A stretch of DNA of 64,000 nt from Plantago ovata (GCA_028274465.1 CM051457.1:33267313-33331312); one strand, 5' to 3'; counted from the first letter of the stretch, positions 21,858 through 33,200 are shown. Program-made: numbers and translations. The notes: a model not told the origin generated them from the sequence alone.

Positions 21858-22907
21858 TTAACGGCCGATTTGAGGCATCTTCAAGAGAGCGAACCATAAC
21901 TCGTTCTGAACCCTATAAGTCCAGACCTGCAAAACCATGCCTTCCTCAAGCTTATTCCTCTCAACAATGTCACTCCATGTTCCATTGAACACATAATACA
22001 AGTTGCTCGACTCCCACATACTCAATTTCACCGTTCCTGCTGTCAAGTTAGGCTCCACAATCTTCACTTTCATATAGTTGAGCCTTTTGTGACTGTTGCG
22101 AGTTTGAAGATGTGTCCTCTCTTTATCATACAGGAAATCACCGCACTTCATCTGTTTGCTAGGAATAGAGAAGCGGTTATGATGCCTCGTTAAGTCCGTT
22201 TTGCGGAGCTTCTTCTGTATCACCAACTCCATGTCATCCCATGACAAAATCCATCCACCAGACAGTTCGGTAATCGCCTTTAAGTATGACTCTGGCAGCA
22301 CTGGAGTAACTATTGGAGGTTGATTGAGAGGAGGACTAATCTTCAGGATCAACCTGCCAACACCCTTTTCCTGTTGCGATTTCTCTTCGAATGTCCTTCC
22401 CTTCTTCCAGATGACAGTTTGAGCACCACCATGAACCAGTAATTTTGTCTCTTCAACAGCATCACAAACTTGACCACAAGGGTTGAATTTGGTCTTGTTG
22501 TTTTCTTGAAATTGAACATCCCAGAAACCCTTATTCTCCTCCACGTCATCTTGAACAGCAGCGCAACGGTCAAAATTCATCTTCTTGTCATGAAATAGAA
22601 CATCCTTAATCTCCTTCTTCACACAGCATTGGGTAGGAATCCAACCACGTTTCCTCTTGTTAACAACACTATCCCCAACCACGGGAACATAACAAGCATC
22701 ATCCTTGTTTCCTTGATTGTGAAAAGAAACAAATTTTCTCTTCTTCAAAGCGAGTGTGAGATCCTGAACAATGTCATCTAGTGACTCAAGGTAATGGAAG
22801 TGAGAGGCAACAGTGGCCAACATATCCAAATTCCTAGTCTCCCAATCATCTTCAACATCAATATCAATGCCCTCAAAATCTTTCAGCGTAATCTCCCTCA
22901 TTGTCAC
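21858..22907 (-). CDS. B3 domain protein of the DUF313 / REM-like type
   Basis: A 349-residue single-exon protein. The N-terminal half is charged and variable, with basic patches (KKRK near 55, NKRKRGW near 83-89). The B3 domain covers about residues 228-343. LPESYLKAI leads into ELVIQKKLRKTDLTRHHNRF, then SIPSKQ and GTVKLSMWESSN, with the final strand ELWFALLKM. The K.L.KTDL..H.NR.SIP core marks the plant B3 group often listed as DUF313 (Arabidopsis relatives of At2g31720 or At5g24050), a branch near the REM factors. B3 domains bind DNA, but most members of this group have no known target. It is a probable nuclear regulator, intact, with an ATG followed by a full-length frame. Confidence 0.85.
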   Translation of the reverse strand: MTMREITLKDFEGIDIDVEDDWETRNLDMLATVASHFHYLESLDDIVQDLTLALKKRKFVSFHNQGNKDDACYVPVVGDSVVNKRKRGWIPTQCCVKKEIKDVLFHDKKMNFDRCAAVQDDVEENKGFWDVQFQENNKTKFNPCGQVCDAVEETKLLVHGGAQTVIWKKGRTFEEKSQQEKGVGRLILKISPPLNQPPIVTPVLPESYLKAITELSGGWILSWDDMELVIQKKLRKTDLTRHHNRFSIPSKQMKCGDFLYDKERTHLQTRNSHKRLNYMKVKIVEPNLTAGTVKLSMWESSNLYYVFNGTWSDIVERNKLEEGMVLQVWTYRVQNELWFALLKMPQIGR

Positions 22908-23869
22908 TCAGTAATTTCAAACCAGAACAAGAAGCAATAAAACAGAGGAAAACAGAGAGATAGTGATGAAAACGAGGATATAATAATATTGATAAGATAA
23001 GAGTACTAGAACTCGAAATGAATGGTGAAACGAATTAGAAGGGTTGGTTGAGAAAGGGAGTTTGATTTCTTGGGCCGTTGGTTACTTCCAAGAGACTGGA
23101 GTGGAGTCAAACTCTTCTACTGATATATTTTGTTGATTTCTGTTCACCCTAATCAAGGAAAAATCCAATTAGAATATCTTGTTAATTTCCAAACTTTGTT
23201 CTTTCCCGTTAATTGCCACCCTTGCCCCCCAAGTAACGTAACTAATAGCTTCTTTATTGATTCCTAGTACTTTTTTCCTTCCCGTATTAGTTTCTGCAAA
23301 AGAAAAATAAACGAGAGTCTATCCATTTTCATTCGGTTTGAAAACTCAGTTAAATTCTATCCATTTGAAAATTCATTCAGTTCAATTCAATTAAATTCTA
23401 TCCATTTTCATTCAGTTTTGTTCATATTTGTTTAGTTGTATTTTATATTACAAATAAACTGAGTTCAGTTTTGTTTAACTTCATTTACTTCTGTTTAGTT
23501 CAATTATATTCAATTCAATTTAGTTCAGTTCAAACGAAAAAACAATTATTGCTAAATAATTATCAAAATGAAAGTTTCCGTTAAATAGTTATCATGTAGC
23601 ACACCATCTTTGATGGTCCCTCGCAGTTATTCGATTCCACGAATATTGAAACCATAGACGTAATCGCTCAAGATGGTTACGATTCTAGAACCGTAAACTG
23701 ACGGTTACTACTATCAGAGCCGTTAATATAGTTTGGTTCACGGTTCTTTTAATTTGTCGTTCTGAGTTGAGTAATATAGTAAAAGTTAGGACTTCCATAT
23801 ACATTATTAGGATAGACTAGTTTGCTAGCTTTGAACCGATCAGGAATAACCAGCTGCCAGATCACCGAA
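22908..23869. other. B3 upstream region and dispersed repeat tract
   Basis: The first few hundred bases are the B3 promoter; no strong TATA box stands out. At 23330-23545 lies a TTCAGTTCAATTC-type tract related to the ones at 18.6 and 60.5 kb. No gene seen. Confidence 0.4.
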
Positions 23870-24990
23870 ATTAATATACCCCGGCGTGGTAAAACAAATT
23901 TCTCTACCTCTTATTTCTCACTTTTCCTTCCTTTTCTTTCCTTCATCTTGACAAATTATACTTTACACATTTGTACCATCAAGTTTTCCACCTTTGCCCC
24001 ATTTGTACATAATGTACATGTTAATACATTCATTCGTGTGGTATTTTATCTATTCCGATTTAAATTTAACTTTTTCAAAATTTTGTTTGATTTAAATTAA
24101 TATCAAATTATAAATGTTAGGTTATAAAGTTTAAATATTATAATCTCATGATTTAAACCTTTAATTACTTTTTTGCTATGTTTTGCTATTATATGATGCC
24201 AATAAAAACTAAAAAAAATAACAAAATAAAGTGTTAAACTTATTTCGTCACATGAAGTAAGTATCAGTATTCCTGTACTTAACCTCATTACTATGTTTTA
24301 AAGTTAAACCTCAAATATATTACACCCTCAAAATTATAATAATTGAGGTTTAACTTTTAAAATGATAACGAATGACTTTAAGAAATATACCCCCCCCTTC
24401 TATCATCATGCTTTCATTTCATTTTAGTTCTTTTTTTACTCTATTTGACCTCATATTAATTCTGAATCATATATGGAATGCAATTTATAAAATTATACTG
24501 TGAAAATATAATCATTAATTATATTTTCACAGTATAATTTTGCAAATTATGTTTCGACTGGCTCTTTGATCCTCGAACGCTCTATCTCCCGATTTAAGTT
24601 TAACACTTTGTTTTGTTATTCTTTAAGTCTCCTATCTTCAAATTAATACAAAAAACGTAGCGAAAATATTAGAAAGGTTAAGTTATAAAATTATAATATT
24701 TAAAATTTATAATGTAACACTTTTTATTACAATTTTATAATTTCAGATTAATTAAAAATCAAATTAACTCTTAAAAAAATTAATAAAATAAAATGTTAAA
24801 ACTAAAGTCGGGATAGAGAAAACAACACAATGGAGGGATCAACATCTACATTTTATGTACTGGGCCAAATGTGCAAAACTTAATGATACAAATGTGTGCA
24901 ATTTGTTAAGATGAAGGAAAGAAATGGAAGGAAGAGTGAGAAACAGGAGAAACACGTGGCAGCATCTGATCAACTTTAGTCCATTACACG
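23870..24990. repeat. Long foldback (inverted-repeat) sequence, about 1.1 kb
   Basis: The left arm from about 23900 and the right arm up to about 24960 are inverted copies. TCTCACTTTTCCTTCC and TTTCCTTCATCTTGACAAAT on the left face TTTCCTTCATCTTAACAAAT read on the minus strand on the right. Further in, AACAAAATAAAGTGTTAAAC faces AACAAAACAAAGTGTTAAAC. The centre is a nearly perfect 24-base stem, AAAATTATACTGTGAAAATA with its complement, at about 24490-24540. The arms differ by indels, so the fold is imperfect. It may be a foldback or MULE-type nonautonomous element or an inverted duplication. A 35-base tandem duplication (24959-25028) borders the right arm. Confidence 0.75.
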
Positions 24991-25049
24991 AGTGCAGCAT
25001 CTGATCAACTTTAGTCCATTACACTAGTGCAGCATCGAAGAAACCTCAT

Positions 25050-25414
25050 TTATGATAAACAACGCCTACTTTTCGACATTGGATTCCTACAAACCAATAG
25101 CTGAGAATATTACGAGAGTTAACAAGAAGGATGAAGCTTTGAAAGGCGCGGAGAATTGGATGTCAGATTGGATGAAATACGTGGGGTGGTAAGCATGCTT
25201 TCGATATCAGGATTTCCTAAGTTTGACCTGTATGGTGTGGATTCGGATGGGAAGGGCGAAAAAAGTCGAGGCCCTGACGATTGATTCGGAGAAATATTCC
25301 ATGTCATTGTTTAAGTCCAGAGATTTTAAAGGAGGATTGGAGGTTTCATTGGCAAAGGAAAGAAGAATGGATAAATTTTCAGCCATTTTTGTTGAAGGTT
25401 TGAAGTTTACTTGA
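25050..25414 (+). pseudogene. BAHD acyltransferase C-terminal relic
   Basis: Plus-strand frames read EALKGAENWMSDW, then MLSISGFPKFDLYGVD. After a frame change comes GRAKKVEALTIDSEKYSM, then SRDFKGGLEVSL and a final FSAIFVEGLK before a TGA at 25412. This is the last third of a BAHD (HXXXD) acyltransferase. FPKFDLYGVDFGWG-type segments are most typical of anthocyanin or phenolic-glucoside malonyltransferases. The conserved DFGWG motif is destroyed by small deletions at about 25240-25252, there is a stop at 25196-25198, and the catalytic HXXXD half is not in the window. It is non-functional. Confidence 0.75.
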
Positions 25415-25457
25415 GTCTTTTGTTGGAACGGCCCTTTTGGCTGTTTTTGGTGAATTT

Positions 25458-26171
25458 TCATGTTTCTATGTTTGTCATTGTGACAAAGCAAAGCAGTGTA
25501 GTATCTAGCATGTAACCAGCTGCTCGCATCTTTTCAGGAAGTTCCTCAAGGAACAAGTAAATTTCCTTTTGTCTGGGCATGAATATGATTCGTATCTCCC
25601 CACCAAGAAATAAATGGGATTTTCCATTCACTTCAATCCAACTGTAATTGTTATGCAATTAGGCTGAATCTCAGCACGTATCATATCTTCAAACGTTGAA
25701 ACAGCCTCCCTACCAAGTCCATTAACATACCCCAGAAACCACCACCATTGAATTCCAAATGACCGAATTCCTATCCATCGGCCTTATTTTATCGAAGAAA
25801 TAGCGAGCATCATCTATACTACCGCATCTAGCATACACGCAGGTAAAACGCTCATAACCGTCACCCAGATCGGCATCACTGCCAATCTCCGTTCAACATC
25901 TCATTGAACAGCTGCAGAGCCTCCCCCGGCAAACCATTCTGAGTATACCCTGAAATAAATACTAGTCCAAGACACAATATTTCTCATGCATTCTATCAAA
26001 CACTTTCCTAGCAAGTGCAACACCCCCTTTACTCGTATACCCAGCAATCAACATATTCCAAGACACGGTATCCCTAACAGGCATTTCATCAAACAGCTTA
26101 CGCACATCACCATGCATTAGAAACCGAAGGCATTTCGGTGTAAGTGTGTAACAAGTTAACGTCTCTCTCAT
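25458..26171 (-). pseudogene. Pentatricopeptide repeat (PLS/E class) protein relic
   Basis: Minus-strand fragments, in order: VRKLFDEMPVRDTVSWNMLI then ARKVFDRM (PPR units), GYTQNGLPGEALQLFNEML, and YSWIEVNGKSHLF with EIYLFLEELPEKMRAAGY. The last is the E/E+ region near the end of PLS-class PPR proteins. Fragments sit in different frames with stops between them, and the N-terminal repeats are missing. Intact relatives act in organelle RNA editing; this copy cannot. It lies tail-to-tail beside the BAHD relic. Confidence 0.8.
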
Positions 26172-26245
26172 CAGAGATTTCGTAGAGACCGAATGGGCAA
26201 ATAATGGAGTTGATCTAAGATGGGCAAATTAATCTAAGATGCCAT

Positions 26246-26500
26246 ATGCAAAATCTTAGAACCATCTTCCACTATCCAAGAACATGGAACCAAGCAGAAA
26301 GAAATATACACCAAACTTCCAGTTCCAGAGTTCCAAGAACATGGTATTTATCCTCAATACTTGCATTAGACCTATCATACAAACATGGAACCAAGCAGAA
26401 GGAAACATATACCACCAAACTTGCAGAGTTTCAAGTGTTCAAGTATATAGTACATTTAGCTCCATTTCTAATGCACTTGATATATAGCCAACTAAACTAA
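26246..26500. repeat. Imperfect direct repeat of about 110 bases
   Basis: ACATGGAACCAAGCAGAAAG and ACATGGAACCAAGCAGAAGG occur at about 26282 and 26384. Each is followed by ATATACACCAAACTTCCAG-like text. This is a two-copy local duplication without a gene. The rest up to 26680 holds nothing recognisable. Confidence 0.55.
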
Positions 26501-26683
26501 CACCTAAAAACAGTTGTGCATCATTGATTGGTTCATCATAATACTGGTGTAGTTGTAGTTCTGTTCAAGAATTGAAGATGCATTCATTCATATTTCATAA
26601 CTACTAATTCTACAATACAACAGTATTACTATACTACCATTGTGGCAATATAACAATTAGTAACAAACACTAGAAATACAAGT

Positions 26684-27532
26684 TCAACAAACTCTCCACC
26701 AAAACTTCCACTCTAAAGTACTACTACTACTAGTACTACCTACACTAAGCATCAAACTGCTTACCTTCAAAGACTGCCCAAACTCCCAATCCTTAGGAGC
26801 CACATTATAATCAGTAATCGTAACACCATCGCTACTCGTAAGCTCGAACGACAACGCCTGCTTCTTAAAATCAGCATTAATATGCCAATTCTGCCCCCAA
26901 TTCCTCCCCATTTGCAGCCACCCAGTCCTGGAACCCTTAACCTTAACCGCCACCACGTCACCAGCACCAGCCACATTACTAATCAGCACCGACAAAAACA
27001 CCTTCGCACCCCCAATCGTAAACCTAACCCCTCCCTCCTTCCTGCACCTGATCCTCCTGTACTGGATCGGCATGTTCGACGCCTTCCAGATCGCGATTTT
27101 CTCGAACGATTCGATCGGGAGGACGAAATGCGAGTTCGGAGGGTTACAACGCCCGCCGGCGTCCGTTTCGAAGCCGTAATTGGGCGCGCAGAAGTTCGTG
27201 GCGGTGACGATTGTTGATGTTCCTGGGATGCACCACCGGAGATCCTCCACGCACCGGATTTCGAAGCAGGCGCCGCAGATCTGGCCTTTCTGGAAGAGTG
27301 TGGTGCTTAGGGCGGCGGTGGCTTTGCCGTAGCCGCGCTTTTCGAGGTCTCCGTATCCGCACGCGCCGCCGACGGTGTCGATTGAGTCGTCGGCGGAGGC
27401 GTAGTAGGTGGCGCGTGCGGGTTTCCAGTCGAGGTTGGAGGTGGCGGAGGGGTTGGAGGGGAAGTAGTGGGAATGTGCGGAGAGGATGGAGAGGGAGAGT
27501 GTGAGGAGGAGGAGGAATCGGTGAGTTAGCAT
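26684..27532 (-). CDS. Alpha-expansin, EXPA13-like, with shifted C-terminus
   Basis: A cell-wall-loosening protein that acts in the apoplast. Signal peptide (residues 1-21); domain 1 (GH45-like) with ARATYYASADDSIDTVGGAC, GACFEIRC, ATNFCAPN and HFVLPI; linker QYRRIRC; CBM63-like domain 2 with ISNVAGAGDVVAVKVKGS and GRNWGQNWH. HFVLPI in place of the common HFDLS removes one acidic residue and recalls the EXPA13 subgroup, as does the overall domain 2. The single exon is 282 codons. After WEFGQS the frame runs 26 residues too far (…KFWWRVC). One base over, the DNA reads a normal expansin ending, GKQFDA, with TAG at 26745-26747. A one-base loss in a T-run (plus strand 26768-26772) explains it. 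A minus-strand TATA box (GATATAAAAAGG, about 27655-27665) precedes the gene. Confidence 0.88.
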   Translation of the reverse strand: MLTHRFLLLLTLSLSILSAHSHYFPSNPSATSNLDWKPARATYYASADDSIDTVGGACGYGDLEKRGYGKATAALSTTLFQKGQICGACFEIRCVEDLRWCIPGTSTIVTATNFCAPNYGFETDAGGRCNPPNSHFVLPIESFEKIAIWKASNMPIQYRRIRCRKEGGVRFTIGGAKVFLSVLISNVAGAGDVVAVKVKGSRTGWLQMGRNWGQNWHINADFKKQALSFELTSSDGVTITDYNVAPKDWEFGQSLKVSSLMLSVGSTSSSSTLEWKFWWRVC

Positions 27533-27751
27533 TGTGGAAGTGGCGGAGAGAAGCGGTGGCCGGTGGTGGAGCTGCTTTAGGTGTCTGATAGTAAAGCAAC
27601 GTCAAGTGGAGTTGTCCTTTTTTCAGTTTTCAAACCAGACAGATTTTCTTTTCCTTTTTATATCTTATTTTCTCTTTCTCTTTATTTTTTAAATCATATT
27701 ATTTACTTTTTAGATTCTTTTCTTTTCTAATGTATTTCTTTTTCTTCCATT

Positions 27752-28080
27752 TTTTTAAAACTGGCATTAAAAAATCAAGGAATTACATCCGGAGAATTAC
27801 AACATCTCACGGAACAAAAGAAAAATAAACTGAAGTAGAAACTAATTTATTAATTGATTTCTTCAATTATAGCCCTAGCAAGCGAAAAACAAAGGGAATG
27901 ACTCTGCAAGTCGTGTATTACCCGGAGGCAATCACCTTCAAAAATGACCTTAACAAGCTGTAAGTCCAGTGCTAACCGCACTGCCTGAAACGCAGCAAGA
28001 GAATCAGCAAATTCTGGATTCAGAATATGCGGCCTCCACACTCGTCTCCACGCAGTAACCTAGCCCAAATGATTTATGAC
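27752..28080 (-). pseudogene. LINE 3' end with RNase H-like domain, cut by the Tat insertion
   Basis: Minus-strand RNase H-like (RVT_3) residues read NPEFADSLAAFQAVRLALDL and FEGDCLRVIHDLQ. A 3' region follows, ending in GCCAGTTTTAAAAAAAT near 27752, a usual plant L1 tail. The upstream part continues across the Tat element at 42055. When the 14-kb insertion and one copy of ATGAC are removed, the frame reads LGIVVINHLG without a break. An in-frame TAG follows, so the LINE was already dead. Confidence 0.75.
28076..28080. repeat. Target site duplication of the Tat element, left copy
   Basis: ATGAC directly precedes the left LTR and recurs at 42050-42054 directly after the right LTR. Confidence 0.95.
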
Positions 28081-28944
28081 TGTAGAGGTGAAATTCTAGT
28101 AAGATTACAAACGCTCTTAAATTACAAACTTCTCGAACTATAAAGAACTACAAATTCTCTAAGTCACCATAATTTAACACAACACACGAGTCTTTGTTCA
28201 ATGCGAGCTCCCAAGTCTTCTGGTTCTCTCTATGTCCAGTTGTGCACCTGAGATTAGAAAGGCGCGTGTGGATGTGTGTTTATCTCCGGCTTGCCTTCTC
28301 CGGCTTGCCTAAGTCAAGCCGGTGCGAGACTTTACTTGAAGGAGCTTGAAGGTTCTCCTTGTCCGAGAGTAATAAATGTACTTAATTAAGACCAGTTACC
28401 TTTTTCTTTGGAAATGGTGCCCTTATATAGTTGATGGCAAACCCTAGGTCCGCCCAATCTCCCGCTTCCATCTGTCAGCTTCATATTCGTCCACCTATGT
28501 TGGGTAGGCCCAACGTTGGCCTTTATGGGCTTGGCCCAGGCCCATTTGCGTACGTCTTCTTGTGCTATCTAGAAAATTCCACACTTCTCTTGTCCTTTCT
28601 CTCTATGTTGTTGTGATGCGAACCTTGTCCTGATCCAATTGCAAGACAATACAAACAAGTATTTAAGCTTCGTAATAAATGAGCTTCGTATACTCTAACC
28701 TATTAAGTGTCTGAGGCATGTTCCTTGTCTCTCTGACCATCGTTCCGGACCTCCAAATCTCTCGCTCTCTAGAAGGGGTTATTTTAATGAATTAGGCACA
28801 TTTGTAAAAATGCCCTAGAGGTTCACATAATTCAAGGTTCGGATCCTCTAGGTTCGCGGCCTTTCACCGACGCTTGTACTTGCGAAGCCTCTTAGTTCGT
28901 GGTGAAACGCACGATACGAACTAGACATATTTTCCTTATCAACA
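28081..28944 (-). repeat. 3' LTR of the Tat element
   Basis: 864 bp, TGTAGAGGTG to CTTATCAACA on the plus strand. It differs from the 5' LTR at two single bases and by one extra 14-bp copy of CTTCTCCGGCTTGC (about 28290), which accounts exactly for the length difference (864 against 850). Minus-strand TATATAAGG lies at about 28421-28430. Confidence 0.95.
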
Positions 28945-29063
28945 TATGTCCCCGTAGTTTCGGAGTATCTTAGTAGAAGATAGTGTGAAACTATATTTTA
29001 AGTAGTTATGAACGATTTTGTCTCCCTCTCTGAACGGGGACTTGTTTTCGCCCGTACCTCCAA

Positions 29064-29543
29064 AAGGTGATATTTTTTGGACGTCGTGTCCGTATCACTT
29101 GTACTCCGCACCTGTGACATTACTTCACTAGACGTCGTGTCCGTTTTTCATTAGGTGATGTTTTGGACGACGTGTCCGTATCTCTTGTACTCCGCACCTG
29201 TGACATTACTTCACTAGACGTCGTGTCCGTTTTTCATGAGGTGATATTTTGGACGACGTATCCGTATCTCTTGTACTCCGCACCTGTGACATTACTTCAC
29301 TAGACGTCGTGTCCGTTTTTCATGAGGTGATATTTTGGACGACGTATCCGTATCTCTTGTACTCCGCACCTGTGACATTACTTCACTAGACGTCGTGTCC
29401 GTTTTTCATGAGGTGATATTTTGGACGACGTATCCGTATCTCTTGTACTCCGCACCTGTGACATTACTTCACTAGACGTCGTGTCCGTTTTTCATGAGGT
29501 GATATTTTGGACGACGTATCCGTATCTCTTGTACTCAGCACCT
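29064..29543. repeat. 86-bp tandem array (about 5.6 copies) in the Tat element
   Basis: Units start at 29131, 29217, 29303, 29389 and 29475, with a partial unit before. Period is exactly 86. Each unit contains GACGTCGTGTCCG, GGACGACGTATCCG and CTTGTACTCCGCACCTGTG; the latter copies are identical. The array lies between the 3' LTR and the promoter of the antisense gene. Tandem arrays here are typical of Tat elements and can seed satellite DNA. Confidence 0.93.
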
Positions 29544-29905
29544 CTTCGTCGTTATCCAAATAATCAAGGTCCGAATCTTCATTTTAATGCAAATATGATG
29601 AATGTTATGCATACTATCCGTGTCTACATGCTGTTGAGCCTAAATGCGCGCGTATACCAAGTATCTGTGTCTAAGTGTATGTTATGATAAAATTTTCAAT
29701 TTTAAAATGATTTCCGGACCTTGCAATATGGGTAAAGACCTTAATCCTTCCGTATCTTTCGTTCTACGCAGGTCAAAGTTTTCGAGGGTTTGAACAGTAA
29801 CTTTAATGAGTTGTCCTCATCTCGTCCGTTGATTTGAATTTTTTGTACGGTCCAGATTAAATGTCAACGGTCGCGTCGATTGGACTTCCCGATTTTGTCC
29901 CTTCC

Positions 29906-29914
29906 TATAAATAG
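29906..29914 (+). promoter_or_regulatory. TATA box of the antisense gene in the Tat element
   Basis: TATAAATAG in good context (CCTATAAATAGC). It is followed by a plausible leader, a 5' UTR intron (30075-30227, CCAG/GTAACT to TTTTAG/G) and the ATG at 30229. It is on the strand opposite to gag-pol. Confidence 0.7.
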
Positions 29915-30228
29915 CTGGTCAACATTTTCCATTTTCTTCACTTTACTCATAATTCTAGAAAGAGAAATTTTCGCCTTCCGTATCTGAGACCCGGAACTTG
30001 CTTTGCTGTAGAGAATTTGCCCAAGTTTGTGAAGCTTCGGAGACTTTTCCTTCCTCACAGTTTCTATCTTCCAGGTAACTTTCCTCTTTACTTGCTTTTT
30101 CGATTTTTCTTCTGTAGAGTTTAATAAGTAGTATACTTTTCTTTCTTCTTCTTCTTTTTTCGGAAAAACAAATAAACTAACCCTCGGACTACCGCTTAAT
30201 CTTGCCCTTCTCTCTGTCGCTTTTTAGG

Positions 30229-33200
30229 ATGTCCGAGGTTAACCCTAAGATCGTAGACCTTACCGATCTTACGTCTTCTTCCGAATCATCGTCAACGAGC
30301 AGCAGCTCTTCTTCGTCAGATTCGGGGTCCTCTTCCGAATCTTCGTTTGACATTGGGGGCGGAAATCAAGCTCCCCCCACCTCTCTGGTAGAGAGGAATG
30401 AAGCTGGTCCGAGTACCTCAGGCCGCCAGCTTTCCGTATATCAACCTCCGCGCCGTAAGGTAGAACTCCCCTCCCCTCTCCGGCTTCTTTGTAGATACGG
30501 AGGGTACAAATATAGGTGTCCCTCCAATCCTATCCTTGAAGCTGACCTCGATCCAATATATGCCTGTCCACAGTTAACTTTCCGGGAGCCGGAGACTTCC
30601 AGTCAACCCCATGTTCACGAGGTCGCTCCTCTTAGAGAGGTTCGTGCCGTTACTGCTCCTGCAGAAGTCGGAGATGATGCAGCTCAAGAATCATCCTCCG
30701 GGGATGATGAAGCTGAAGGAAACGAGGCCAACTCTGGGGAGGACGGACAACCCTTAGAGGGTGAGGTACGAGAGTTTCGTGGGGCCCTTTTCCCCGTTCC
30801 GGATCACTTGGAGCCTGCTCTCCGTAGGCGTTATGAGAGGTTACGAGATGACATTCATCTCTTTAGCTTAGCTCGAGAGACTAACGCGGACGGATGGATA
30901 CCAACTATCGAATCCAAGGTGACAGTCGATCAGCTTCCGCTTCTTCGCCAAAGATTTGCTATTCCTGACGACATCGAGCTCATCGCTCCGGGGCCCGATG
31001 ATGCTATCTATAACTGTCCGGAGGGGGCCCTATCATGCTTCGTCGTATCTCTGGAGCTCGGATGGAGGATTCCGTTCGTCGAAGAGTTTGCTGCTATCTT
31101 CCGTGCTTTAGACATAACTCCGATGCAGGTTATGCCCATTTCCTTGGCTAACTTGATATGCTTCGGAGTTCTCATGAAGATGAAGAACGAGCCTATCACA
31201 TTTTCCAACTTCACTCAGGCCTTCACTGTCTCGCTCTCTGGGACTTGCTTTTATTGGCAGTTCAAACCTCGACAGTACTTCTATTTTATCCTTGAGGGTC
31301 CGAACTCTCTGGGTTCCGCCTGGTGGTCCAAGTACTTCTATTTCCGGTACAAACTAAAGGATGGGGCTCCGGAGAGTGAGCGTAAATATTTTGACGTCCG
31401 GTACGATTTCAATCGGGAGTCTCCGGCTGACTATCGTCCGGTGCGCAACCACTGGAGTCCGTGGGCCGCTGCCATGTGGGAAAAGAGCATAGCCAAGAAA
31501 CCGGAAAAATACTTCTTTTGTGTGCTTACGATGCAGCCTCTTCCGGCTCTTGCCAATCTTACGGACCCTGTAAACTTAGGCCCGTATCAAAATGATACTT
31601 TTGGTATAAAATTTATCATGTTCTTTTGCATTTTTCTTATTTTTCCGCGTCTCATTTATTGTCCTTAGCTATCCGCATGTTTAACCCTTCTCTTGATTTG
31701 CAGAAAATTGGCTCGATTATTTAATGGCCGAGGCACGGAGACTTCAAGCCGCCATAGCTGCAAAGATGGCCGAAGAGAAGCGGAGGAAGTTGAGAACCGG
31801 GACCACAAACCAACTTACCTCCTTTCCCCAAGATCATCCGAAAGATGGGGTAAAATGGCGCCAAGAAGAGGAGCGTCGGAAACTTGCAAACCTCCCTCCC
31901 CAAGAGATGGAGTCTAGCCGGAAGGGCCTGGCTCCGGAGGAGGCCAAACGTCGCTCGGATGAGCGGAGGGCCGATAAGAAAAATGAGGCGACTGCTGCCA
32001 AGGCTCAAGCCCGGCAGCCTCGGAAGCCCAAGAGTAAAACTGCTCCGGAGACTGATGCGATGGAGATCGATCAGTCTACCTCCGTTCCTGTTCCTGCTGC
32101 CTCCGGCCCTGCTTCCGCTGCAACCACAGCTCCGCCCCCGCCAAAAAAACTTATGGGGGACGCGTTTAAGGCTTCGAGGTCCGGAGTCGGGACCTCTTCT
32201 GCTCCGGTGGTCGACCCGTCTGGAAAAAACAAGCAAGTGGTTGTTCCTCCGGTTAAATCCAAGAAGCGGAGGGGAGCCGGTTCCGCGATCTATGCGGATG
32301 ATGAAGAGTTCGATCGTGAGACGGAGATCGTTCGTATTGCTTCTTTGGAGCAGTCGAAGCGCATCCGTTTGTTGGAGGAGTCTTTCTCTCAGGTATTCTT
32401 CTTTTGCTTATATTTTCTTCTCCGACTCTCCCCTTTGGTTTATTTCCGTACCGCATCTCACTTGTTTTCATTTGCAGCTCGGTCTTGCAGTTCGTGCTGT
32501 CTCCGTCGCTGCTAACAATGAAAAGTCTACTCTGGAAGGTAATCTTCATGCCTCCGAGCTTGAGAGGGTCGCTCTATCTGAGAAGCTCGCCACTGTCCGA
32601 GCGAGCCTAGCTGAGGCGGAAGCCAAACTTCTAAAGATGGCCGAACTGGAAAGCGAAGTGTCGGACCTCCGGAAACAAGTCGTAGAGACCTCCAAGCTCC
32701 GGGAAGAGTTGTCCAAGCTACAGATATCTTACGACAAGCAGCGGAAGGAAGTCGAAGGGTGCTTAGCCCTTATCCGGGACCAGCAAGAGACTCATGCTTG
32801 CTATATGAATATGTTGGGGCACTTCCATGACGCTCTAATGATCGGTTTCGTTGGCTCCCGGAAGGATACAGTCCAAGATTTCCTCAAGAGCATCTCCTTC
32901 CAGTATGCTAAGGCCATGGGATATGATCAGGCTCGGGTAGACGGATTCAATGCCTGCATCGGACAACTTGAACTTGCGGGGCTCATTCCTACGGACCTTG
33001 ATTGGGAAGCTAATAAGCTTGATATCTTCAAAGGGCCGGATGGTAGGGAGGATCTTCAGATTCCGAACATATCCAATGAGGATCTTGGCAAGGACGAATT
33101 CGTAAGTCTCGTAGCCGCGGAAGGTAGCGGTTTAAAGTTCTCAAATCAAGATCCGCGTCTTCCTGGGTTCGTACCGGACGTTCTCCGATACTGGTATCTG

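Noticed and set aside
27144..27605. Long Arg/Pro-rich frames in other phases over the expansin gene
   Set aside because: Shadows of a GC-rich coding exon; the minus-strand expansin frame explains the region.
28431..28616. 61-codon frame repeated at 41536-41721
   Set aside because: LTR sequence of the Tat element, duplicated with the LTRs.
29064..29543. CRISPR-like regular repeats (also 34209-34752)
   Set aside because: Units are contiguous, with no unique spacers, and lie inside a retrotransposon of a eukaryote; they are ordinary tandem repeats.
31884..32477. Upstream extension of the third antisense exon as one long frame from 31884
   Set aside because: It overlaps exon 2 in another phase; the spliced three-exon model keeps the protein continuous and uses good splice sites.
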